Source: Adiantum capillus-veneris (Eukaryota > Streptophyta > Polypodiopsida > Polypodiales > Pteridaceae). Taken from it: DNA of 64,000 nt. The stretch is from positions 131,623,182 through 131,687,181 of the forward strand of contig CM043967.1 in assembly GCA_014529385.2 (NCBI GenBank). Direction: 5' to 3'. This document shows, piece by piece, positions 52,777 through 64,000 of this stretch (position 1 is its first letter; every line of letters begins with the position of its first letter). Under the pieces are notes generated by a model. It searched no databases and was not told the origin of the DNA. It saw nothing but the letters and a program-made list of their open reading frames with translations. Position numbers and translations under genes: made by a program.

Positions 52777-53078
52777 AGCCATAAATATTTTATTTGAACA
52801 ATTTTGCTCCGTTTTGTAAATTCAGAGTTATGCACTTGCCTCTTCCATCACTCAAGTTGAATAGAAGAAGAACGCTTTCTATTGCTGCTAGCCTTTGAAT
52901 ATTCCAAATCTACAAGCACATTCAAGTTCTTGTACGATTCTCCGTCTCTTTAAGTATTTGCGTCATTGCGTCATTGTATTTATATGCGTCATTGCATCAT
53001 TGTATTTAATGGTCTTTGCATCCACTCCAGGTACGTATGCTCTAGGTATGTTCTCATAAGCAGAGACGACGAGCACCT

Positions 53079-53101
53079 CCTTCTCTCTCTCTCTCTCCCT
53101 C

Positions 53102-53153
<52 letters not shown>

Positions 53154-53155
53154 CT
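53079..53155. repeat. (CT)n and (ATCT)n run between the two CACTA-3 genes
   Basis: CT runs ending in 'ctatctatctatctatctac' lie upstream of the second gene's leader acceptor. Confidence 0.9.
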
Positions 53156-53219
53156 TGTCCATGTTTTCTACTCCACTCATTCAATATTAAGTTTAAATGT
53201 TTGTGTGTTTAATGCAGGT

Positions 53220-54533
53220 ATGGATGATGAGGGGTTTCTTTCTTCTTTGTCACCCTAGCAGAGACAGTGGTACGTGGAGCGTCATCTCTCTGGCGCACCA
53301 TCGCGCATTCTTACTCCATCTGCATCTCCCTCTGTTTTGGAGTCCTCAGTACGCTCTGAAGCTTCAGTGTCGACGAGACGATCTTCACACTCGTCTAGGC
53401 ACCGGCGCTCTAGTGGTGGCGGTGGCGGTTGTTGTGGGGGTGGCGCCACGGATGCTTCGACACCGCCTCGTGTTCGACGAGGCTCTTTACCCTCCCCTTC
53501 TTTGCCGGTCCCGACACCAGCCACGGCATCGCCATCGACACCGGGTTTTGCGCGGCTGACTGCCGTTACCCGCAGCTACACACCACTAGCTACTCCTCCA
53601 AGAGTCACTCCAGTGGACACTCCTCGCTTCGGGGCTCAGACTCCAGTGGAGACACCTGGCGTCCGTACCCCCGTTGACACGCCGCTAGAGACCCCTGCCG
53701 AGACACCCATGTTCACGCGTCAGCGGCGAGAGCGCTTGCCTTACTCCGTCGACTTCAGCGGCGGCATTATCTTGGATGATGAAGGCAAGAAGGTGATTGC
53801 GCGCATGCGCGGTCTTTGCTCTCAGGTGTTTAGCCACTACATACTAAACACCTGGAGTGAAGTACCAAATGAATTAAAAGACATAGTCATCAGCATGCTT
53901 CATGACGAGTTTCCCGTTCCAACATGAGATGACTGCTTCAATGAAGATGTGATGAAGGTTCGAATGCGCGAATACTGCAAGCATAAGCGCTCCGAAGTGC
54001 AAAAAGCAATCAAGCATGGGTGGAGTAGACCAAATTGGCTGGCCAAAGAAGATTGGAAGCATGCGAAGAAAAAAGCACGCGAGAATCCCGACAAGTGGAA
54101 GCAACAAAAGGAGGCAGTCAGAGCGCGAGTAGAGGCAGGGAGCTCGCACCACTTGGGGAGTAGCGGGTGGGCATCATTTGAGGCCGATTTTGTAAGTGTT
54201 TTCGCATCTATGTTTGATAGTTTAGGGTTTATGGGATTTGAAATTCTAACATAATGGATTCTTTGTATGTTTTGACAATGGTCGTTTACAGGACGTGATC
54301 TCACACCGTACAAGCGTGAGTATGCAGGTAGGAAGGGCTTAAACGCCCTTATAGACATCTTGACTTCTCGCAGCAGCAATATGGTTAGTATTAGGGTTTA
54401 TTATTTTCTATTTATTGTATTGTTTTATAAACGTCGCTATATGTTTATACTTACAAAAAGCTATCTTATTGTTTTTTTTTGCAGAATCCGACAGATACGG
54501 CGCTTTGACGTGATGAGACGTCTGATTAGACGA
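53220..54533 (+). pseudogene. TNPA-like second gene (Transposase_24-type) of CACTA-3
   Basis: ATG at 53220 follows TAATGCAGGT, an acceptor-like leader site. After MDDEGFLSSLSP there is a TAG (53256), then a long Ser/Pro/Thr/Gly-rich region (SSGGGGGCCGGGATDASTPP; VTPVDTPRFGAQTPVETPGV), YSVDFSGGIILDDEGKKVIA, RMRGLCSQVFSHYIL, then a TGA at 53925 (Arg codon in CACTA-1), EYCKHKRSEVQKAIKHGW and AGSSHHLGSSGWASFEADF. Introns with GT-AG ends follow at about 54192-54291 and 54384-54484. A further TGA (GGA in CACTA-1) lies in the last exon. The protein would bind subterminal repeats and assist TNP2, by analogy with TNPA. Confidence 0.78.
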
Positions 54534-54888
54534 CGTCAGTTTAGCCATAGATAGATAGCATTAGTTTCGTTTTGACATAGATTATGTATCATGAGACGAC
54601 TTTTATACGTATTTTTGAAAACCATGTAAATAATGACAATGGTTTGTAACTATTACATTTGCAATGATTAACAATCAAGTGATTTTTCTACTGTTTACAA
54701 TTGTCATTGATTTACTTTTATCAATTCACGCTTGTCATTTTTGTATCCTTATTTTGCAAACAATACGTACTATGGATGATGGAGTTAATGATTATATTGT
54801 CTTGTGGGTGACTATTTTGGGTCTATATTTACCTTTGTACTTTTTTTCAAAGGTAAATAGACAAATGAAACATTCAATATGGTTGATG

Positions 54889-54917
54889 GGTGGCAGGGCA
54901 TTCAATGCCCTGCCACC
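54889..54917. repeat. Hairpin inside the 3' end of CACTA-3
   Basis: Arms GGTGGCAGGGCATT and AATGCCCTGCCACC are separated by one base, a near-perfect 29-bp palindrome. Confidence 0.85.
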
Positions 54918-54934
54918 AAAAAAAATTCATCTCG

Positions 54935-55134
54935 GGCGTCGCTATGAGCGTCGCTGTAAGCGTCGCTATTGACGGCCCTGCAGAGTCGCTATAGCCGCCG
55001 CTATATAGCGACGCCTATAGCGACGTGTATAGCGACGTCCCCGTATCGACGCTCTTAGCGATGCCGGGGGTTATAAAAATCCAGTGTATTTCCATCGCTA
55101 AAAGCGTCACAAGTTCACACAACCTCTTGTAGTG
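54935..55134. repeat. 3' terminal and subterminal repeats of CACTA-3
   Basis: GCGTCGCTATGAGCGTCGCT and TATAGCGACGCCTATAGCGA are clustered before the terminus. The last 75 bases match the reverse complement of CACTA-1's left end. Confidence 0.82.
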
Positions 55135-55137
55135 AAA

Positions 55138-56093
55138 CTTGGCTAGGGAGCTTATGTTGAGGTATTTAACAGATCTGTGTCAAGATTGGGACAAAAACTT
55201 ACAAAAAATAGATGGAGTAAATAATCATGATTATTTACATCTGCTATAAAAATTGATAATCTTGCATATTTGAGTATACCACAAGGTCAAGCATATCAAG
55301 TAGACCACACAAATCAATTTTGGTGAATTTTGGATCACAAAAGTGAGACTTAAGCTAGATTCTTAAAAACTGAGTCTACGGACACGAAGCAGTTGCTAAA
55401 CTTGAGCAAATTTTGTCCAAACTTAGTGAAACTTTTCCAGAGACCTTAACAGGTTGTATACTTGGCAAATCAAGCCAAAAAGTGCAAAAAACTAAGAAAA
55501 CTAAATAACCGTGGTTATTTACTACTGCTACACACAGACATCATTTTTTACTTTTGAACTTGTACAGTGTTAGACCAACATAATACAAGGTCATCGGGCA
55601 ATTTTGGGTTCAATCGGATCCAAAGTGGTACATGTTCAGTCAGTATTCAGGTTGTAGATTAGTCTTTTGGCTTTTTGCAAAGTGGAATTTGAAAATCTCA
55701 ACTGTTGACTCACTTAGCTCGATTTGAAGTGATACACATAGACCAATCAGAATAGTTAGCAAGAAGTATACAGTCCTTGTGAAAGAATATCTAACTTGAT
55801 TAAAACTGATACAAGAATCAGGTTGCAGACAAGAAATCGACAGCTCGATAGAAGTTGCACTCAAATCAAGTGGAAGAAGTTGACAACAAGTCAATCCAAC
55901 GATAAGTACTCTATCCACGGCTTCACAAGTCTATATACCCTTAGATATGGTCGTATACTAGCTAATCAAGGCATATTTAGACTCTAGAGAGATCATTAGT
56001 AGAGTATCCACCGAAGAAAGTGTGAATCAAGGCAATCCCTTGCACACTATCCTTGAAGAAGTCTCACACACTTTTTTAGATTCAAAATCTAAA
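55138..56093 (+). other. 5' leader of gypsy element 2, right of CACTA-3
   Basis: Non-coding continuation of the leader, with the same 'tgattatttacatctgc' and 'ttgtccaaacttagtgaaac' repeats as 46300-46885. The last part before the gag ATG is less repetitive. Confidence 0.6.
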
Positions 56094-58470
56094 ATGTCTT
56101 CTTATTTGACTTATTCAGAAACCGGAACGACAGTGCGCTATAAGCATATACTCTCTTTTTATAAGACTAATAGCCATGGAGCTTAGGTTTACCTAGATCC
56201 TAACGAAGAGTATACTATTCGCATTGATGACCATAGTATTGAGTTTGAAGAGGATATCATGGAAAACCTATAACGAAAAATGTACATGGATAGAAACTGA
56301 ACTGAGTATTTACAAGTCAAAAACCCTGACGTGATAAACAAATGGAGGTTAGAAGTAAATACCATAATTCCAGATATGGCAGCAAAAGAGGGACCACTAC
56401 CTTTAGAATCTGAGGGATACGATCAAGTTGACTTGAAGCCCTTGAAACGGCTTAGTACGGATGATCCTAGGATCGAAATCTATTGTTGGGAGGATAGAAA
56501 TGTAAAAGATCTCCTATGGATTTCGCATGCCAAATCAGGACAACTAACACCCATGAAGATCATCTATATTTTCAAAATCAAAGATAAGGGATCAGTAGAT
56601 CTACCGACCTACCTGTTTAGGGATTATTATAACAATAACTTTGTTATGATGACTGTTGAGGAGGTGGAACAAACCAAATACCAAGGGTACTCCATAAGGG
56701 ATTGGATATTGGGCCAAAGACCAGAAACTATTCCAAGAGATGAACACTGTGAGAGATATTCTAAAAGTAATGTTAAGAAACTAGAAACCACCTCATCGCG
56801 AAGAAAACCGGGTGACACTAAGGCCTGTCCAGGGCTACATGAGTCACTATTTCCAATAGACTGGTTTGAAGGACTCGGAACAGGACCAACTGCCAAGAGA
56901 ATGGGAGTTGAACCAAATGGATACATCGAGGGATTTGGAATGACATTAGAAGGAAAGCATTGACATGGTTTGGTTTCAAAACATTCCACCAAGGTCAATC
57001 ATGGACTTAAATACATTAGCTCAAGGATTTGTAGCTGCTTGTTTCAAAACGGGGATCAAACACAATACGGTAGCTCAAATCTATAGCTTTAAACAAAAAA
57101 AAGGTGAATCTGTTAGGGATTGTGCAACGAGAATGAAGCAATACATTGCAAGATGTCCAGACCTAGAGATACTTGCAAAAGAATGACTAGTATCATTGTT
57201 TCTAGAGGTACTGCTAAACAAAGAACTTCATGCTATACTGTATAACAAGAAGCATACAACCCTAGGAGCGTGTGTGTCAGATGCTATTGACTTAGGAGAC
57301 AATTGTGATATTTTCAATGAAGAATATGTTCCTAAGGATAACCAAAGAAAGAAAACAGCATCCATCAAACTAGCACAGTGGGAACGGCTGCTGCAACACC
57401 ACTTTCAGCCATAGAAGACATGTTCAAACGGATGAATGACATAATGAATAACATGCAAAAAGCATCTATGAGGAGACCCGGGCAAGGGGTACCTCAACAA
57501 GGACAACCAATTAGGCCATAGAAACGGTGTGCAATTGAGGGTAAATGGACCAACCATGAGACCAATGAGTGCTCTTACTGACCAAAGTATGATGGGATTG
57601 TTCAATACGTGCCTATCAGACCACAAGGACAACCCATGTACATATATCAAGTTAATATGACCCAGCTCAAAGACCACCGATGGGTATGGAAAGACCTCGA
57701 CCCGTGTTGGGCCAACAACCTCTATATCCGGGACATAATGCAGTGCCTGTAAAGTACATGCATCTAGAGGGAGTCATAGATGAACAAGCACTAGTGCTTA
57801 TTACACCCTATGCTAAGACTAGTCCATCTATAGTAATGGTAGAAGGAGATTGGTATAATCCACATCCACCACCAATGAAAGAACTTGTGACTTATACTAT
57901 ACCAGAGCTTGCACCAATTATTATGTGGCTAATCAAGGTGTTAGACCTCCTATGGTAAGACCCATGATTAGGCCAAGAATTGGAAACTATCATAATTGTG
58001 GTGCAAATGATCATTGGAAAAATGAATGCCCAGAGCCTGACAAAAACCTCAAGCGAGTCAAAGCTTATTGCATACAATGTTCCAAAAAGGGAGGACACTT
58101 CCCCGAAGATTGTCCAAAAAATCTGTTAAACAAGTGTAAAATAGTAGTGAATGTAGTCCAAGTGATACCCACAGTAGCTCATCTGAGAGTGAACCGATTG
58201 TTCCAATCAAGGTAATCACTAGAGCCCAGGCTAAGAAAAAGAAATGCAACTCCTTTGATGATTCAGAGAATACAAAAATTTCCTCTCAAAAGACCAAAAG
58301 AAGCAGAGACAAAAGGTATAAGAAGAGAAAACAGAAACAAAGGGCTGAATTCAAGGAGAACGCAAAGAAGCTATTCCAGGAGAAGGTGAAAGAAGCTGGA
58401 AGCAAAATCAAAGAAACCACCATGGATATTGGAGGATCAATTTTGGTTTTGAAAAAAATTTTGAGCCAGT
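56094..58470 (+). pseudogene. Gag of gypsy element 2, degraded
   Basis: From ATG 56094 several frames together give a gag: a 210-codon N-terminal part (56331-56963), the retrotransposon gag helix region (MDLNTLAQGFVAACFKTGIK, KKGESVRDCATRMKQYIARC, NKELHAILYNKKH), a Gln/Pro-rich linker and two zinc-knuckle-like motifs near 57985-58115 (NCGANDHWKNEC with the first Cys replaced by Tyr; CIQCSKKGGHFPEDC with one extra residue). A basic Lys/Arg-rich stretch follows (KTKRSRDKRYKKRKQKQR). Frameshifts occur near 56950 and 58150 and stops at 57184 and elsewhere. Gag packages element RNA. The pol part is missing: the element is truncated near 58700. Confidence 0.75.
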
Positions 58471-58700
58471 AAATGCAGCCTTGGAAGCTTACCAAGCGGG
58501 ACTTAAAGCAAGCCAAAACATGGAAAACAAATGGAAAAACTATCCTTCTCCAGACGTTGTCAGGATTTTTCTGGAGCAAGGGATTGCGCATATGTACATA
58601 CACATGCATGGTGCATCAAATAAAGAATTGCCCATTTTCCAGAGCCAGGTGGTTACGTGGGGCCCACATGTGTACAGGTAGGACAGCATGTACATAGTGC
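58471..58700 (+). other. Tail of gypsy element 2, truncated
   Basis: An open stretch (EAYQAGLKASQNMENKWKNY) follows the gag without a recognised domain. The sequence then changes character near 58700. Confidence 0.35.
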
Positions 58701-60752
58701 ATCAAGTTTCACTATCACCAGTACCAATATGTTTTTTCTACAATAATGAGGAGTTTATAGCGCGTAAAATCTCTCGAGGAAGCTATCCGCGGGCCGGCGA
58801 CATGAGGTAAGCAGGTGCGTCAGATGGCATCTAGTGGCGTCAGTAGGGCGAACGGGGTCAATATTTGCACGCGGATGAGGACGGACACAACGTGGGTGTT
58901 TTCTTGTGAGAGTTATGCAGAAAGTTCATCATTAGGACCACTTTTTGGGGCCACTTCACGTGGTTGTGAGACGCATTATTGAAAAGAAATGAGTGCCAGG
59001 TGTGCGGATGATGCAAAAAGGTGACAACTATGCAATGCGAGGTCAGTTTTTGGCCTGTTCGGGGTCCGTTTGAGGTCATCTAAAAGGCCAAGGGTGCCCA
59101 ACTAATAAAGCTAAGTGTGGGAACTGAAAAAACAGAGAGAAGACCAGAAAAAACGTGGAGAAGAGAGGAGGAACAGCCGCAACTGTGTTTTTGCCCATTT
59201 TGGAGCCTGTTTTGGTCGTAAACTGCTCATTCGAGGTCGGATTTGAGCACTTTGACATTGTAGACTGGGGTTTTGGGCCGTTCCGGACGCGATGGAGCTG
59301 TCCACTTTTCCAAATTCCTCACTCTTTTTCTGCTATTTTTCTGTGTAATCTTCTCCGATGAGTGAAGCCTCTGCTTAACTTTGTGGTTGTATCTGGTGTA
59401 TTTCCTCAATACTGTGTAAACTATTTGACCCATTGGTGTTGGGCTGAGCTTCATTGAGTCTTAACAACAGCAATTTTCATCCTTTGAGCTGAATTGAGAG
59501 TGTGTCTGTGAGTATGTATGTGTGAGTGTTGAGTGGGCAAGTGGGAAATCTCTCTCTTCTCACTCCGTCTGTGTGTTTCCTGTCTCGGCCAGGCTGGTTG
59601 TGTAAGCCGAGTGGTGCCCCATAATGTGTGTGTGTATCATCCCAAGAGTGTGTGTCGGGTCATTATAGAGGCGTTGTGTGTGTTTCCATCCCGCTGACAT
59701 TCTTTTGGTGCCCCCACGGAGGATCTTCTTCGAGTACTTTCTGCTTCGAGCTTCAAGCTTCGAGATTCGGGGCTACAGGTTAATGGTTACAGGTTACAGA
59801 GACAGGTACAGGTACAGGTGATTCACACAGGTACAGGTAGCTGGAGTACACTGACATACTAGCAGTGATGTTACTTGCAGTTGTTGTGGGTATGCATCAC
59901 TTGGCGCCTATTTGAGCGCATTGTCTGCTGGATTGTACGTTACTTGTGGAAACTGCCATTGTACGCATTTGTGGAGCCATACTTGGTTGTATTTGGCAGT
60001 CCCAACCATTTCTGAGACTTGTTCTGGAAGATAGTCATTTCTGAGACTTGACTATACGCGATTTGTATTAGCCTTCGTGTGAGGGTCGATAGCGTGAGGT
60101 TTTTATTGAGCTGAGGGATTCTCAAATGTGGAGATCCTTTCGGTGATACAGGTAGCTGGAGCACCCTTTTCGTGACCTCGCCATAGGCTATGTACTAGTG
60201 AGTCCTATTTGATGCTCGGGTTCTATTGTTGACAGTTTATGCATATATATACAGTCTATATTTTGGGTTCCTACTACTCTATTTCTGGGGAAACTCTGCC
60301 AAAACTTTTCCAAGTTATGATGGCTAGTTTTTTGGTCTTTTGAGCCATTTATGTTGTTATGCTGTTGAAATTTTGGCAAAATCAGAGGTTAAGTCAGGTG
60401 TGCCTTTTTGGGAGCTTCATGGTTGGCTTTAATGGATGATCAAAATGGCCCTCAGTTCACTCCATTTCATTTAACTCAAAGAATCCAGATAAATGTTCAT
60501 GTGTCCAGGAAGATTTTTTTCCAGCAGTGCATAGTTTTTATGTTCGGGCCAAGAAGATTACGAGAGATCTTGGAATGTCCTTTGCCTTTTGTAATTCCGA
60601 TGATCAACTATGAAAACTCATTTGATGTGCATGTGTTTGTCCTTATCTAAAGTTAAGCTCCATTGAAGTTTCTGGGGATTGGGTAGTCGAAAGTTTTAGG
60701 TTCTTGCACGTGTGTTCAAAGGGGTTCTCAAAGCATTGTAACTTGGGTAGCC
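58701..60752 (+). other. Probable LTR and leader of gypsy element 3, no gene
   Basis: Non-coding sequence directly precedes a gag start. TGGCGCC at 59902, two bases after a CA, could be a primer-binding site, which would place the LTR end at about 59899. A TG-rich stretch (59490-59690) and repeated ACAGGT words (59775-59840) are present. LTR boundaries cannot be fixed without a second copy. Confidence 0.4.
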
Positions 60753-63700
60753 ATGGCTTTCTCTTATCCGGAGTTTCATGGAAGAAGTGATGAAGATGTG
60801 GAAGATTTTTTGGAAAAGATGGAGGTTGCCTGCATTTGCAACCAGATTCATGACCCTGCGCAGATGTTACGTCTTCTCTAAATTTGTTTGAAGAGTGATG
60901 CACGAGTCTGGTCCAAAACATTTGAAGAGGAGTTGCGTGCAGCGGATCCACCTATAAGATTGAGTTGGGACAATCTAAGGCATGGGTTGGAAGTGGAGTT
61001 TGTGAAGATAGAAGATCCTGACAAAGTGTGGCAAGAAGTACAAGGTTTGGTGCAGAAGGAAGGTGAGCCAGTAGATGCGTACATACGTAAGTTTTCATTG
61101 GCATGGGAGCGAATGTGCAAGGCCTTAGCACCATAGGTACCCCCGCCTGGCATGATGAAGAAGGACAGGTTCTTGGCTGGTCTTTGGGAGAATATACGTT
61201 GGAGAGTGGATTTAAAGAAGCCTGGGACATATGAAGATGCACTAGAGGTAGCAAGGAACAAAGAGTGGAAGTTGAGAAAAATGAGCCAGTTAGGGGTGGA
61301 GTCTTTGCCCATGAGGTCTGAATTTCAGCCTAAAGAGTCTTTACAAGGTCGCATGTCACGGGTTCATAATGAACTAGTGGTTCCTATTACTACTCAGGTT
61401 ATGCCAGCAGTGGTCACTACATCGGTGCAAGATGATGGGCTAAGGCAAGACATGAGGCAAGTGGTAGATTTGATGAAGAATCTCATCCTAAACATGCTAG
61501 GTCAAGTGGGAAATAATCGAGGTCGAGGGAGGTTTGCAAATCAGCCAGGAGGTGAAGAAAGGCCTAGGAATGGTGTTGGACAAAGCAATGGTAGGTTTTG
61601 GAGGCAGACGCCCACATGTTATAATTGTGGAGAGTTGGGTCACATCAGCCCGCAATGTGATAAGCCACCAAGGATGGGGGGAGACATGTATCCATCGCGA
61701 AGACAGGTGCTAACTAGGTCAAATGATTATGGCATCGAAATTAAGGGAGACGAAGGAACCAGTGGACTGACCCAGGAGGAAAAGGGAAAGACAAAAGTGC
61801 TAAGTGTAGTCACCTTGGAGAAGGCATCAAAGCTAGAGGATACATTAGTGATGCCTATTGGGAAGAGGACCACAGAGGATAAGGAAGGAAGAAGTGCCCC
61901 AGGTCCTAGTAAGAAGAAAGGAAAGAGCCATGAAGGCGAGGATATCAAGGCCAAGAGGAAAAGGAGAGCTCGTCGAAAGTTTCATGTTTCAGATTTTCCA
62001 CTAGGGGATGGGCAATTAAGCTATGACTTGAAGGAGGATATGACGAGCAGGAAGGCAGATGTTACTTTTGGGAAGCTTATAGAGATGGTGCCTAAGCTAA
62101 AGCAACAGTGGAAGAGGATGGTTAACCCAATGGAGACAGAGCCAGAGAGAGGTTCAGTAAAGGTGTTGGCAATGGATGAGCTACCAGACATTTGTCCCAT
62201 AGTAGATGTGTGGCATAAAAGGAAAAATTTGGGACAAGGTTATGTGGATGGCGGAGCCCAAATATGCGTCATAGCACACTCATGCGTTGAGAAGATGGGT
62301 CTCACAGTGGCTGGGGTGTCAGGTTTCCGGATTAGACTTGCAAACCATCAAAAAGTAAAATGCTTGGGTGTTGTAAAGAGCTTAGAAGTGGAGGCATATG
62401 ATGAAAAGGTAGTGGTTGATTTTCATGTGATGCCAGCAGGGTTGGGATCATATCCTATTATACTGGGCAGGCCATGGTTACGTGTAGTGGGAGCTGTTCA
62501 AGATTGGCGCCATGGTACGATTAGCCTATATGGAAAGACAGGTACCAAGAAGCTTTATAATATGGACACAAGGAAACAATTAGAGGAGATTTATGAAGAT
62601 GAGGATGAGTCTAGTGATGAAGACTCTTCCACGGTGACAGATGAGGACAGTGATAGCACTACCAGTAGTGATGAGGATGCTGATGTTGCATTTCTTTTGA
62701 TGGACAAAGAAATCCAAGAGTTTGGTTTAGTTGCATTTGCGAATGAGGTTGAAGATGAAAGTGAAGGGCCTTATGAAGTGATTGAAGGGTTGATGCAAAC
62801 CAAGGTTGAGATGTCAAAGAAGCAGAAATTGATGACACAAATGATCAGTGGAGACCTCTCAGCTATGGAGAAGGATATATATTTGCACATGCTGGCTAGT
62901 TTTCCTGATTTGTTCATTACTTCATATGAAGAGATCAGAGGGTTCAAGGGCGAAGAGATGCATATATAGCTGAAAGAAGGTGCTAATCCAGTGCGGCAAA
63001 GGCTAAGAAGGATGGGTTAAGAGAAAATGGAAGCCTTGCGAGAAGAGGTGGACAAGTTATTGAAGGCAGGGTTCATAGTCCCTGTGGAGACCACAGAATG
63101 GGTGAGTCCAGTTGTAGTCAGTCCAAAGAAGGATGGGAAGTGGATAATTTGTGTAGATTTTAAACCCTTAAATGCAGCCACTAAGAAGAACCCATATCCT
63201 CTTCCATTCATCGATCAGATCTTGGATTTAGTGGCTGGTTATGAGAGGTACAGTGTGTGTGATCGTTTTTCAGGCTATTTTCAATTGAAGATTGCTCTTA
63301 AAGACCGCACAAAGACAACTTTTATTACGCCATGGGGATGCTATTGCTACATAGTATTGCCATTTGGGTTGTCAAATGGACCATCTTTCTATCAAGAGAG
63401 AGCAAATTGGGTATTGGAACCATTCATTGGTAGTTGTGTTAAAGCTTTCATGGATGACTTCTGTGTCTACAGCAGTAGGGTTGAACGTCATGAGAAGCTG
63501 TAGATGGTATTGGCTCGATATAATGAATGTCGAGGACAACTAAATCCAAAGAAATGTCATCTAGCACAACCAAGGGTGAAGTTATTGGGCCATATGGTGT
63601 CAGAAAATGGCATTGAGGCTGATCCAGACAAGGTTAAGTCTATTATTCTTCTTCCATCACCTACGAGTACGAAGCAATTGGCAAATTTTATACACAAAGT

Positions 63701-64000
63701 GAAGTACATGGCATGGTTTATTCCGTTGTCTTCGCAGCTTCTTTATCCATTACAGCAAGTGGCAAAGCATGATCCATTGCAATGGGATGACAAGTGTGAA
63801 GAAGTGTTTCAAGAGGTGTTAGGGGGGTTGTCAGCCATGCAGGCTCCTGATTGGGAGCAAGTGTTTTATGTAAATCCATTAGTAGGGGATGATGCCATTG
63901 GAGCCATGCTATTGCAAAAGGGGAAGGGCAGCCATTATTTGAGGCCAGTGTATTGTGCAAAACGAGTGAAGTTGGTAGCGGAGAGAAAGTTCTCGGAAGT
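60753..64000 (+). pseudogene. Gag-Pol of gypsy element 3 (gag, protease, RT, start of RNase H), cut by window edge
   Basis: One reading frame runs from ATG 60753 to the edge with five stops (60879, 61134, 62967, 63018, 63501) and no visible frameshift. Gag: FHGRSDEDVEDFLEKMEVAC, then WQEVQGLVQKEGEPVDAYIR and the zinc knuckle CYNCGELGHISPQC (about 61617-61658). A Lys/Glu-rich linker follows. Protease: YVDGGAQICVIA and LGRPWLRVVGA. An acidic tract (EDEDESSDEDSSTVTDEDSD) leads to RT: VSPVVVSPKKDGKWIICVDF, NPYPLPFIDQILDLV, YCYIVLPFGLSNGPSFYQER and the active site FMDDFCVYSS (near 63450). RNase H begins with AIGAMLLQKGKG and RPVYCAKRVKLVAERKFSE. Every stop falls where Gln is plausible (such as I-Q-LKEGANPVRQ). 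The element is a Ty3/gypsy retrotransposon; its lineage is unresolved. Confidence 0.9.

Larger units (their letters stand above)
46886..55134 (+). mobile_element. CACTA-3, most complete En/Spm transposon in the window, 8249 bp
   Basis: The ends are CACTACAAGA (46886) and TCTTGTAGTG (ending 55134), with AAA at 46883-46885 and 55135-55137. The left end diverges from the right after the first 10 bases, while the right end is like CACTA-1. Order: 5' subterminal repeats, palindrome, microsatellites, duplicated AT-rich leader, promoter block, TNP2-like gene (48965-52776), Transposase_24-like gene (53220-54533), hairpin, 3' subterminal repeats. It has all the domains of an autonomous element but several stop codons, so it is probably inactive itself. 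Confidence 0.94.

Noticed and set aside
59902-59908. TGGCGCC as a definite primer-binding site of gypsy element 3
   Set aside because: Only seven bases match the tRNA-Asp-type primer site and the following bases do not; it is kept only as a low-confidence remark.

Overview
This window reads as nuclear DNA of a land plant with a large, repeat-filled genome. The evidence is three En/Spm (CACTA) transposons with plant-type transposase genes split by short GT-AG introns, several Ty3/gypsy retrotransposon remnants, long (GA)n/(CT)n tracts, and no bacterial gene organisation. A fern or another non-seed plant is my guess, from the DUF7869-type gene and the gypsy types, but the sequence does not prove it. 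I see no intact host gene, no rRNA or tRNA gene and no CRISPR array.

Layout. 1-907 is the broken end of an FCP1/SCP-like phosphatase gene. 1205-7960 is a satellite (satellite A) whose units centre on a palindrome of the type CTATGGCC-N-GGCCATAG. CACTA-1 (2901-7751, TSD CCA) is inserted exactly in one such palindrome and carries a fragment of a heavy-metal-associated (HMA/HIPP-like) gene. 8930-9480, 13862-18460 and 19900-21660 are further satellite A blocks. Between them lies a broken minus-strand gene (9803-13809) with a ParB/DGQHR-like motif, interrupted by a 1.19-kb fold-back element. On the other side of the large satellite block, pointing away from it, is a plus-strand gene (21754-25045) with two DUF8039-like repeats followed by a DUF7869-like domain with a DDE-like set of acidic residues. 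This divergent pair around the satellite is the least familiar part of the window.

25452-25916 is a retropepsin fragment. 28030-32720 and 34950-35520 are a second satellite (B), about 150 bp per unit, with a palindromic core centred on TTAA. 35632-38200 is a chromovirus pol remnant with integrase, chromodomain, polypurine tract and the start of an LTR. CACTA-2 (39292-45052, TSD TAA) belongs to a different CACTA family. 45.1-58.7 kb is a gypsy element (tRNA-Asp-type primer site at 45747, gag at 56094-58470) whose leader was invaded by CACTA-3 (46886-55134, TSD AAA), the most complete CACTA copy, with TNP2-like and Transposase_24-like genes. 58.7-64.0 kb is another gypsy element whose gag-pol frame runs off the right edge with five in-frame stops and no visible frameshift.

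How it fits together. CACTA-1 and CACTA-2 are internally deleted: each lost the TNP2 C-terminal half and was fused to the proline/threonine-rich start of the second gene. They would depend on a complete copy elsewhere. All coding units are decayed, mostly by C-to-T or G-to-A stop codons and by short tandem duplications of 23-75 bp.
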